From Pinguiococcus pyrenoidosus (taxonomy: Eukaryota; Sar; Pinguiophyceae; Pinguiochrysidales; Pinguiochrysidaceae): 14,991 nt of DNA. The stretch lies in assembly GCA_019677205.1 (NCBI GenBank), contig JAAMXY010000117.1:1-14991 (forward strand), read 5' to 3'. A model generated the notes under the pieces. It was not told where the DNA came from, ran no database searches, and saw only the letters and a list, made by a program, of their open reading frames with translations. Shown one piece after another: positions 1-7,254 of this stretch. The translations under genes and the position numbers were made by a program. The stretch's first letter is position 1; each line of letters begins with the position of its first letter.

Positions 1-320
1 ATATGGTTACTCGTATGACTATGAGCGTAGGATGGGTCGGTGAAGACGAGAGGAAAGAAGAAAGGCTACGCCAGTTTTCCTTCTTGGGCGCTCTGCCTTT
101 CTTTTTTTTTTGCCTTTCTTGCTTGCTTCCTTCCTTGCTTGCTTCCTTCCTTGCTTCCTTGCTTCCTTGCTTCCTTGCTTCCTTGCTTCCTTGCTTCCTT
201 GCTTCCTTGCTTCCTTGCTTCCTTGCTTCCTTGCTTCCTTGCTTCCTTGCTTCCTTGCTTCCTTGCTTCCTTGCTTCTTCCTCCTTCGTCTTGTTCTTTT
301 GCAACCCTCCCTCGCTTCGC
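1..320. other. Intergenic / 3' flank of PACRG-family gene
   Basis: I see no convincing gene here. The stretch lies downstream of the stop codon of the minus-strand PACRG-family gene and probably includes its 3' UTR. It is strongly pyrimidine-rich on the plus strand, with a T10 run at 102-111 followed by a long minisatellite. Open frames across it are translations of the repeat, not conserved coding sequence. No AATAAA-type poly(A) signal was recognised for the minus-strand gene. Confidence 0.6.
119..277. repeat. Compound 8-bp/16-bp minisatellite, unit ttgcttcc
   Basis: Two copies of a 16-bp unit (ttgcttgcttccttcc) occupy 119-134 and 135-150. They are followed by fifteen perfect copies of the 8-bp unit ttgcttcc at 151-270 and a partial copy to 277. 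The 16-mer looks like an expanded variant of the 8-mer, since it carries both half-units doubled. Each 8 bp has a single purine, so the tract is almost pure pyrimidine on plus and purine on minus. The perfect copies suggest recent expansion by slippage. It sits just beyond the 3' end of the PACRG-family gene. Confidence 0.95.
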
Positions 321-1549
321 CTACATGCACGATTGATACGTAGGGATCAACCACTTGATGGCCTTGAATGCCCCGGACCCGCCCGTCTTCTCGAGCAGCT
401 GCAGCGTCTCGGACGTGAGCGTCGAGATGTCCGCGCTGCCGCTCCGCTGCTTCTCTTCCAGCCGCAGTCCCGCGCTGCCCGACATCTCGTAGTACTTCTT
501 GAAGGTGAGTAGCAGCTGCCGCAAGTGCGGGACGAGAGCTTCGCCTACGCCGGGGTTGGAGAGCACCTACAGGGCCAGATGAAGGGGAAGCAGACGCAAG
601 AAGCAAAAGAGGCGTCAGGATCGGAGATGCCCTTCTTCTGCTCTGTTCTCTCATAGGCACGCTCTGCAGCCCGCAACGCACCATGGCTCTGAGAGTCTGC
701 AGCACTGCCACGTGCACATCTTCGCCGCCCGTAGACACCGCAGCTCGCAGCGGCGGAATGAGGCGCTCCACCAACGGGATGATCCGCTCCGGATAGCCCC
801 TCGCCGCCTCGAGCAGCTCAAGCGTCCCTTGCCTCGCCACGAACTTGTACGGATCCTTCTTGCAGCGGAGGCCCTCCACAAACATGGGCAGGTAGTAGCC
901 ATAGTCCAGAGACGGCGGCGGCGCCACCCAAGACAGCGCAAAGCCGCTGGCGACGTGCTCGCAGATGCTCGGGAGCTCACCTCGGGTGTATCGCGCCACG
1001 AAAAGCGGCTCGGGAAGCCTTAGGCCAGTCGCTTTATGCTTCCGAGGCTCCTGTGGTCGCCGCCGCTCGCGCTTGTGATCACCGGCCTCCAACCTCTGCT
1101 TGGTCCGGACCAGCACGTCGCGCTTGCGCATCCGGTCCAAGTGTCCGCCGGGGCGGATCGGCTTCGGCGCGGCCTTGAGCACAGCCACCTGCCGGCGCTC
1201 TTCTCGGTGTGGTGCCCTCCTGTCGAACTGGAGCGAAGAAGCGCCAGATGAGCATCCCGCTCTGCGCCGCAGACACCGCACTCACTCAAGTCGTTCTTGG
1301 GCGCTTATCCCGGATCAAACTCACTTGATGGATCGGGCGGGTTTGTCCCGCATCTCGTCGCTGCTGGCGAAGAGCCTGCCGCCGCTGCTCATCGTGAAGC
1401 TGCTTCTCCTGGTCGTCTGGCAGTCTCCGCACCGCCCGTAACTTCTTCTCTCGGATAGCTCCCAGTCGCCCCACGCGGCTATCCAAGATTTCCAGCTGCT
1501 GCCGAAGCAGCTTCTTCTTGAGCTTGAGCTCAAGGACGTCGTGGCTCAT
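321..1549 (-). CDS. PACRG-family axonemal protein (three exons)
   Basis: Proposed exons on the minus strand are 1549-1325, 1227-682 and 566-321, giving 338 residues. PACRG (parkin co-regulated gene) proteins are armadillo-like axonemal proteins of the inner junction of doublet microtubules. The signature pieces are SLDYGYYLPMFVEGL, DPYKFVARQG and IIPLVERLIPPL in exon 2, then GEALVPHLRQL and IPTYQSCM at the very C-terminus, matching the family's ending. Joining the donor GTGCGT at 681-676 to the acceptor TAG ending at 567 aligns without gaps to animal PACRG (remembered, not searched). Intron 1 has a perfect GTGAGT donor at 1324-1319. Its acceptor is less sure: CAG ending at 1228, or a later in-phase one. 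Residues 1-75 are Leu/Lys/Arg/Gln-rich, probably coiled coil, and residues 76-145 are very basic. Neither resembles the animal N-terminus. Some motifs (EGLR, PYKFV) are closer to PACRGL, so PACRG versus PACRG-like is undecided. Confidence 0.82.
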
Positions 1550-1562
1550 GTCGCATCGTCAT
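1530..1562 (-). promoter_or_regulatory. Possible upstream ORF overlapping the PACRG-family start codon
   Basis: On the minus strand two ATGs, starting at 1562 and 1556, lie just before the proposed start ATG (1549-1547). They share a frame that differs from the main one. Reading from 1562 gives ten codons and then TGA at 1532-1530, inside the beginning of the main ORF. If transcription starts upstream, this short overlapping uORF could reduce translation of the PACRG-family protein. There is no evidence for the transcription start, so this is only a possibility. Confidence 0.3.
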
Positions 1563-2196
1563 CTGCGTCCACCGGCTCAGCATCCCAAAGGGTTGTTGCA
1601 TCTCGCGCGGAGCTCCAGATAGCAGCAGGGAACTTCAGGACTTTCGAACTCCCCAGGACGCCTTTGCTTTCCGTTCGGAGGGTGTCAAAGCCATACTTCC
1701 CACGGCGTCCTATTTTATGTATACTGGACTAGAACTGGAGCACCAGTGGAATGCACCAGTGGAATGCAGCAGGGGTATGATAGGGTCTCCGATATCGCTT
1801 CTGAATGCACCACCTACATACACGGTCTGTGCATGCATACCGTGGGCTCCAGGGCCTCGAGGCGCTTAGGGTGGCGGCTTAAGCGCATCGCGCGTCCTTC
1901 TGCCATTGGTCGCCGTTGGCATGCCGATGCGTAAATTAGGCCTGTTTCGCCCATGGTGCGACTGCCTTTGCACCTGTCCAGGGAGAAGTGAAAGTGAATA
2001 ACGAAGCAATCCACCGAGGCTTTGTCACCATCTTTACGTGCTTTGCGGCGCTCTCGGGATCATGGGAAAGCCCGAGGTTGTGAGGCCGGGAGCGTCGTCG
2101 GCTAGAAGATGACTCCGGCCTGAAGGATCCGACGCCAGGCTCGGCTCGCCCTCCCTTGGCTCGGCGCATCGCGTCTCGTGCCCGGACACAAAGAGG
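1550..2196. promoter_or_regulatory. Divergent intergenic region (PACRG-family / P4-ATPase 5' ends)
   Basis: These 647 bp separate two divergently transcribed start codons and must hold both 5' UTRs and promoters, possibly as a bidirectional promoter. Visible elements are a CCAAT box in reverse orientation (ATTGG, 1905-1909), an AT-rich TATA-like stretch at 1711-1724 in otherwise GC-rich DNA, and a tandem 13-bp duplication at 1741-1766. The short open frames here have no recognisable domain. A non-coding first exon for either gene cannot be excluded. Individual elements are weak calls. Confidence 0.5.
1741..1766. repeat. Tandem duplication of a 13-mer (caccagtggaatg x2)
   Basis: The 13-mer caccagtggaatg at 1741-1753 is repeated exactly at 1754-1766 within the divergent intergenic region. 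It is short, perfect and head to tail. It may be a slippage duplication or a paired regulatory site; the sequence cannot distinguish the two. Confidence 0.9.
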
Positions 2197-5100
2197 ATGA
2201 AGGCCCGACTGCGGGAGCTCGTGGACTCGCTGTCGCAGGCGCTGATCAACTGCTGCAGACCGGGGTACCAGGAGCCGGCGAATCGCACGGTGCCGCTGGG
2301 CAAGAGCTCTAGCGTAGCCGGCGTGTTTGGCAACAACTACCTCAAGACCAGCAAGTACTCCTTGCTGACCTTCGTGCCGCTGGCGCTCTTCGAGCAATTC
2401 AGGAAGGCGGGAAACGTCTACTTCCTCTGCATGGCGATGCTCATGCTGGTGGGCATGTACACGGACGTCTTCCAGACGCCCATCACCGCCTACACCACGC
2501 TAGTGCCCCTCTCGATCGTGCTGGTCATCAGCATGGGCCAGGAGGCCCTGGCGGATACGCGCAGGCACCGCGCGGATCGCGAGGTCAACAATCGCGGCGC
2601 CGTGCTGCTCATGAGCGCCCGCGGTACCATCGCCGCGCTAACCCGCAGGGCATCGGCGTCGCCGCAGGGTAGCACCAAGGTGGTGCCGCGGGTCCGCGCC
2701 GCGGGCGGTGCCTTGAGCGACGGCGCGTCGGGCTTGTCCCTGCCGTCCTCGGTGGGGCCGTCGGATTGCATTCTCTCTCGCGAGGCGGAGGTGGCGCCGG
2801 GCACCGCCGTCCACCCCATGCCCCCGGGTGGCGTGGTGACCGCAGGGAGACCGAGCGACCCGACGCGCTTTCGCCGTGCCATCTTGTGGCAAGACATCGT
2901 GCCCGGCGATTTGGTGATCGTGCGCAACTACGAGCAGGTCCCGTGCGACGTGGTGCTGCTGGCCAGCAGCGACCGGGGCGGCCTGGCGTATGTGGAGACC
3001 AGCAGCATCGACGGCGAGACCAACCTGAAGCTCCGGCAGTCGGCCGTGCCGCAGCTGCTGCTGCCCAGGGTGGCCAAGGACGCCCGCGTACACTCCGAGC
3101 CGCTGCTGGACGTCATTCGGCACCTCGAGGGGGAGATCACCTGCGAGGCGCCCAACATCAGCGTGAATAGCTTTACCGGACGACTGCGGATCGCCAACGC
3201 CACGGACTTCTTACCTGTCGGCGCCGACGAGGCCTCCGGCACGCTGCGCTTCGGGGAGGATCGCAGCGTCAGTTTGCCGCTCGATGTGGAGAACATCATG
3301 CTGCGCGGCTCGGTGCTGCGGAACACCCGCTGGGCCATCGGCTGCGCGGTGTACACCGGGCGCGACACCAAGTTGGCGCAGAACGCCTCGCACCCACCGG
3401 TGAAGCTGAGCCGCGTGGACCAGGCGGTCAACGACGCCATCAAAGTGATCTTCTTCGTGGACTTGGTGCTGGTCACGGTGGCCACGATCCTCCTCGTCGA
3501 CTTTGAGGAGCGGAACTTCGGCGGGCTGTACTACCTGGGCTACTGGGACGAAGCGCGCAGCAATGCCAGCCACCGCGACTACATCGACGCCAAGTACCCC
3601 AACATGAAGTGGCAGAACGAGACGAGCACCTTCATCAGCGGCTGGCTCACCTTCGTCGTGCTGTTCAACAACTTCATCCCGCTCAGCATGTACGTCACCA
3701 TCGAGATCGTGACCTTCATCCAGATAGGCTTCGTGAACAACGACCTCGGCATGTACTCCGAGGAGACCGACACGCCGGCCAGGGCGCGCAGCAACAACAT
3801 CACCGACCTCGGCATGATCCAGTACATCTTCAGCGACAAGACCGGCACCCTCACGCAAAACATCATGCGCTTCCAACTCTGCTCCGTCGCCGGCGTGATC
3901 TACGGCACGCTCCCCGGCAAGGAGTTGGGGAAGGCCACCTTCGGCGACACCGCCTCCCAGACCGAGAGTAGGCGGGAGGAGGCGCCGCCGTCGCCTCGGG
4001 TGGAGATGCGCTCTCGTCAGATGCTGGAGAGCCTGGCCGTACAGGGCCACCTGAGCGAGCTCAGCCGCAAGATCGAGATTCCCGAGCCCGTCCATCTGTA
4101 CCGGTACCAAGACGCCTCGTTCCTCGCGCTGCAAGTCCTGCGCATCATGAGCCTCTGCAACACCGTCGTGGTGGAGGAGAGCACCGAGGGCGACGGCGAA
4201 GACAATCACCTCTCGGGCGCCATCGACCGGCGCGGCAGCGGCTTGTCCGCCATCGGCCCCGAAGACGCCACGGCCGACGTCGAGAAGTTCGGCTATGCCT
4301 ACCAAGCGGAGAGTCCCGACGAGGGTGCTCTGGTCAGCACCGCGCGCGAGCTGGGTCTCGAGCTTCGCAAGCGCTCGGAGATGACGATCACGCTGAATCT
4401 GCGAAACAAGTTCAGCAGCGCTTGGCCGAAAGCTCCCTCTGCGCCAGAAGGTAAGGAAGGTCCGCAGGCGCCCCGAAGAGACACGACAGGCGGCAAGGGC
4501 GCACGCACCCAGCAGTGGCTGCTGCTTGCCGTGAACAAGTTCGACGCCGACCGCAAGCGCATGAGCGTCCTGGTTCGCGAGCCGGATGAGCTGGGTGGGC
4601 GCATACTCCTCCTCATGAAGGGCGCCGACAATAAGATGCTCGACGTCTGCTCGCACTCCACGCTGTACCATGTCGCTGCCATCCAGGATCACCTCGTGCG
4701 CTTCGCCAAGGAGGGCCTCCGTACGCTCGTGCTGGGCTACCGCTTTGTGCCGGAAGCCGAGTTCAAGAGCTGGTTCGTGAAGTTTGACAAGGCCTCCAAG
4801 GCCGTCGAGGGCCGAAGCGAGGCGCTGAAGAACGCCGCTTTGGACGTCGAGAAGGACATCCTCTTGGCCGGCGCCACGGCCATCGAGGACCGGCTGCAGG
4901 ACGAGGTGCCGGAGACCATCGCGTCGCTGGCGCCCGCGGGGGTCAAGCTGTGGATCCTCACGGGAGACAAGCGCGAGACGGCCGAGAACATCGGCCTGAG
5001 CGCCCGGGTGCTGCGCCCGGAGATGGACATCCAGGTCTTGCGGGACGGCACTCCAGACCAGGTCCACGCGCAGATCAAGGCACTGTATGATACGATCGTG

Positions 5101-6576
5101 TCCAGCCGGCTCGCGGAAGACCGAAAGGGCCCCGCAAGACCCAAGGGCCGCCTTCACTTCGCGGAAGAGCAGCGCCGCACGGCGATCATCCAGCAGCGCC
5201 TCGAGAAGATCAAGGCGCTGCCGCAGGAAGCAGGCACGACAGAAGCGCAGTCCCCTTCCAGTGGACCGCTGGCGACGCGGAAGGACCTGGCCGTCATCCT
5301 GGAAGGTCCCGCGCTGCTGCACGTGCTGAACGACGCCGCGCTGGAGCTGGCGCTGTTCCGCATCTTGCACCAGTGCGTGGCGGTGATCGCGTGCCGCGTG
5401 TCGCCGAAGCAGAAGGCCCTGCTGGTGCGCACGGTGAAGAAGTGCATCCGGCCGCTGCCGGTGACGCTGGCCATCGGCGACGGTGCCAACGACGTCGCGA
5501 TGCTGCGGGAGGCGCAGGTCGGCGTCGGCATCAGCGGGCGGGAGGGCCAGCAGGCGGTGAACTCGTCGGACTTTGCCATCGCGGAGTTCAAGTTCTTGAA
5601 GCCGCTGCTCATGGTGCACGGGCGCTGGTCGTACCGGCGCCAGGCCAAGGTCATCCTGTACTCGTTCTACAAGAACATGGTGCTGGTGGTCACGCTGTTC
5701 TCCTACGCGACGCAGAGCGGCTACAGCGGCAGCACGGCGTACGAGGACATGCTGATCTCGGGCTTCAACCTGTTCTTGGGCCTGCCGATCATCGTGGCGG
5801 GCGTGTTCGACCGAGACGTGACGCGCGAGTACGCGCTGAAGCACACGTGGCTGTACAGCAGCGGCCGCAGCAACCGCGACCTCAGCACGGCCAAGATCCT
5901 CAAGTGGATCGTGGAGGCGCTGGTGCACGGCGTGGTGATCTTCTGGCTGGGCTTCTACTCCTACGGCGGCGCGGGCGTGTACAACGCGTACGACCGCTGG
6001 ACCTGGGGCACGATCGTCTTCTCGGCGATGATCCAGGCGCTGCAGGTCAAGGCGCTGTTCCAGACGGACACCTTCGTGATGACGCAGTTCCCGCTGTGCA
6101 CCGCGGCAGAGCTGCGCCAGCGACGCCAGGAGGGTCGTCTGCGCTGCCTGGGCTTGTTCGAGGAGCCCTGCTGCTCGCGTTGGTCCTGGACGTGGACAGC
6201 CTGGTACTGCAGCATCGCGTTCTTCTTCGCCTTCGCCTTCCTGTACTCGGACTTCCCCGACGCCTTGTACGAGGACCTGCCCCTGAACCCGGACTACGAG
6301 GCCGTGCCGCATGTGACCTTCTCCCTGGCGTCACATTGGCTGCTGTTCGTGCTGGTGCCCATCACCGTGCTGGTGCTGGACGTGTTCCAGGCCGCCGTGG
6401 ACACGCTGGTCCTGCCGCCCAGCGACCCCATCGAGGTGGGCATCCAGCACTGCCGGCTGAAGCAGCAGCGGCGGGACTCTGCGGGCGACGAGTGCACAAC
6501 GACCTGGGCAGCAACGACGGCGTCGCGGAAGCACGACAGCGCCAACAGAGGCAGTGCCGTGCAGCCCGGATCTTGA
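2197..6576 (+). CDS. P4-type ATPase, phospholipid flippase (ATP8/DRS2 family)
   Basis: A single 1459-residue exon encodes a P4-ATPase, which moves phospholipids from the outer to the cytosolic leaflet of plasma, Golgi or endosomal membranes using ATP. The family signatures occur in order: LTFVPLALFEQFRKAGNVYFL before M1; DGET of the actuator domain at 272-275; NFIPLSMYVTIE in M4 with Pro495; the phosphorylation loop DKTGTLTQN with Asp547; QAESPDEGAL; nucleotide-domain FDADRKRMSV (Phe782) and KGAD (Lys808); LTGDKRETAENIG from about 921; GDGANDV at 1094-1100; then GREGQQAVNSSDFAIAEF. About ten membrane segments are visible, the last being SLASHWLLFVLVPITVLVL. The Ile of the M4 PISL gate is Leu496. 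Low-complexity insertions lie at about 140-225 and 985-1030. Most family members are nearer 1100-1300 residues. Such pumps usually need a CDC50 partner, not encoded here. No splice site is needed. The start ATG fits the family, though a short upstream exon cannot be excluded. Confidence 0.96.
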   Translation: MKARLRELVDSLSQALINCCRPGYQEPANRTVPLGKSSSVAGVFGNNYLKTSKYSLLTFVPLALFEQFRKAGNVYFLCMAMLMLVGMYTDVFQTPITAYTTLVPLSIVLVISMGQEALADTRRHRADREVNNRGAVLLMSARGTIAALTRRASASPQGSTKVVPRVRAAGGALSDGASGLSLPSSVGPSDCILSREAEVAPGTAVHPMPPGGVVTAGRPSDPTRFRRAILWQDIVPGDLVIVRNYEQVPCDVVLLASSDRGGLAYVETSSIDGETNLKLRQSAVPQLLLPRVAKDARVHSEPLLDVIRHLEGEITCEAPNISVNSFTGRLRIANATDFLPVGADEASGTLRFGEDRSVSLPLDVENIMLRGSVLRNTRWAIGCAVYTGRDTKLAQNASHPPVKLSRVDQAVNDAIKVIFFVDLVLVTVATILLVDFEERNFGGLYYLGYWDEARSNASHRDYIDAKYPNMKWQNETSTFISGWLTFVVLFNNFIPLSMYVTIEIVTFIQIGFVNNDLGMYSEETDTPARARSNNITDLGMIQYIFSDKTGTLTQNIMRFQLCSVAGVIYGTLPGKELGKATFGDTASQTESRREEAPPSPRVEMRSRQMLESLAVQGHLSELSRKIEIPEPVHLYRYQDASFLALQVLRIMSLCNTVVVEESTEGDGEDNHLSGAIDRRGSGLSAIGPEDATADVEKFGYAYQAESPDEGALVSTARELGLELRKRSEMTITLNLRNKFSSAWPKAPSAPEGKEGPQAPRRDTTGGKGARTQQWLLLAVNKFDADRKRMSVLVREPDELGGRILLLMKGADNKMLDVCSHSTLYHVAAIQDHLVRFAKEGLRTLVLGYRFVPEAEFKSWFVKFDKASKAVEGRSEALKNAALDVEKDILLAGATAIEDRLQDEVPETIASLAPAGVKLWILTGDKRETAENIGLSARVLRPEMDIQVLRDGTPDQVHAQIKALYDTIVSSRLAEDRKGPARPKGRLHFAEEQRRTAIIQQRLEKIKALPQEAGTTEAQSPSSGPLATRKDLAVILEGPALLHVLNDAALELALFRILHQCVAVIACRVSPKQKALLVRTVKKCIRPLPVTLAIGDGANDVAMLREAQVGVGISGREGQQAVNSSDFAIAEFKFLKPLLMVHGRWSYRRQAKVILYSFYKNMVLVVTLFSYATQSGYSGSTAYEDMLISGFNLFLGLPIIVAGVFDRDVTREYALKHTWLYSSGRSNRDLSTAKILKWIVEALVHGVVIFWLGFYSYGGAGVYNAYDRWTWGTIVFSAMIQALQVKALFQTDTFVMTQFPLCTAAELRQRRQEGRLRCLGLFEEPCCSRWSWTWTAWYCSIAFFFAFAFLYSDFPDALYEDLPLNPDYEAVPHVTFSLASHWLLFVLVPITVLVLDVFQAAVDTLVLPPSDPIEVGIQHCRLKQQRRDSAGDECTTTWAATTASRKHDSANRGSAVQPGS

Positions 6577-7254
6577 AGACTCTGGGGGGGGGGGGGGAAT
6601 TTAGCGATAACGCGACTCGGCGACCCTTCCAAGTTCCTGAAAATGCAGAAGAAAAGTCAGTGACCGCTTCGGGAGAGAACGGAGGGATTCAGCGGAAGGC
6701 GGGTGGGGAAGCTGGGATTGGCTGGGTGGCGCCAATGGCGAAGACGCTGCAGTGTTCTAAGGGACGCTGAACATGCGGAATCGAAGCGAAGGAGTGACTT
6801 CGCCGATTGGGGGCCGTTGCGGCACCTGATTGGCCAGCCCAGGCTTTGATGGGTCCACAGACACAGAGGCGTTGACGCTTCAGCACCAAGTGAATCATCG
6901 TTCAGGATGGCAGTTGAAGAAGCCGACGCGCGGACGCGCCTCGGTTGGATCGCGCCAGTCAAATGATTTGAATGGAAGATTCTTTTCGAAAGCAGCTGCG
7001 TCCAACCAATCCCCGCCTCCCATCCGCCATTTCAACATGCCCTATACAAGATCCACCGGGCCAGTTGCTGATCCTCCGCCAATCACCTGCCGCGAAAAGG
7101 CACAAACATCGGTCATCCTTCGCCGTTGGCGATGCCGTTGGGGAGCGCCGTCTGCGCTGTTTAAACGCCTCAGACCGCAGCGCCGCAGAAGTGTCCCTGA
7201 ACGCCGCCCATCCGATTTCGCATCGCTGCGCTTTTGCGCCCTGGTGTCTTGAGC
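6577..7254. promoter_or_regulatory. Intergenic region with six CCAAT boxes, upstream of the OSCA/TMEM63 gene
   Basis: This 678-bp gap holds the 3' UTR of the flippase gene and the 5' region of the channel gene. CCAAT pentamers occur at 6732-6736, 7006-7010 and 7079-7083, and the reverse ATTGG at 6717-6721, 6806-6810 and 6829-6833. That is six in about 370 bp, where chance in unbiased sequence would give fewer than one. The first pair forms an inverted repeat ATTGGC-8 bp-GCCAAT (6717-6736). A TATA-like element (ctatacaag) lies at 7042-7050, about 205 bp before the start codon. CCAAT is the NF-Y site in many eukaryotes, so these probably act on the downstream gene. No protein gene is supported here. 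Confidence 0.55.
6584..6597 (+). repeat. G14 homopolymer tract
   Basis: Fourteen consecutive G residues begin eight bases after the stop codon of the flippase gene. The tract lies in the presumed 3' UTR. It could fold as a G-quadruplex in RNA or DNA. Its exact length is uncertain because homopolymers are error-prone in sequencing and replication. Since it follows the stop, a length error would not affect the protein. Confidence 0.95.

Noticed and set aside
3-512. Plus-strand frames with FLASLLPC repeats resembling a secreted or membrane protein
   Set aside because: The hydrophobic repeats are just the translation of the 8-bp minisatellite, and the end of the frame lies antisense to a conserved PACRG exon.
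655-681. Alternative PACRG exon 2 donor, GTGCCT, at about 660-655
   Set aside because: It would add eight or so residues and introduce a gap relative to PACRG. The GTGCGT donor at 681-676 gives an ungapped fit and a better consensus.
1079-1285. Earlier acceptor (CAG ending at 1262) for PACRG intron 1
   Set aside because: With the phase 0 donor at 1324 it would enter a frame that stops before the conserved core, so the acceptor ending at 1228 is preferred.
1746-2397. Short frames in the divergent intergenic region (1746-1934 plus, 1936-2397 minus)
   Set aside because: They show no domain or low-level similarity I recognise, and they overlap promoter DNA or the flippase 5' end. They are not supported as genes.
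3211-6312. A 1033-codon open frame on the minus strand, antisense to the flippase gene
   Set aside because: It is very rich in His, Arg, Asp, Gln and Val, as expected for the complement of GC-rich codons with C or G in third position. It has no recognisable domain, and the sense strand is a fully conserved P4-ATPase.
5373-6770. A 465-codon plus-strand frame overlapping the flippase 3' half and running past its stop
   Set aside because: It is in a different frame from the conserved membrane and hinge motifs, is Arg/Gly/Ala-rich, and looks like a GC-driven shadow frame.
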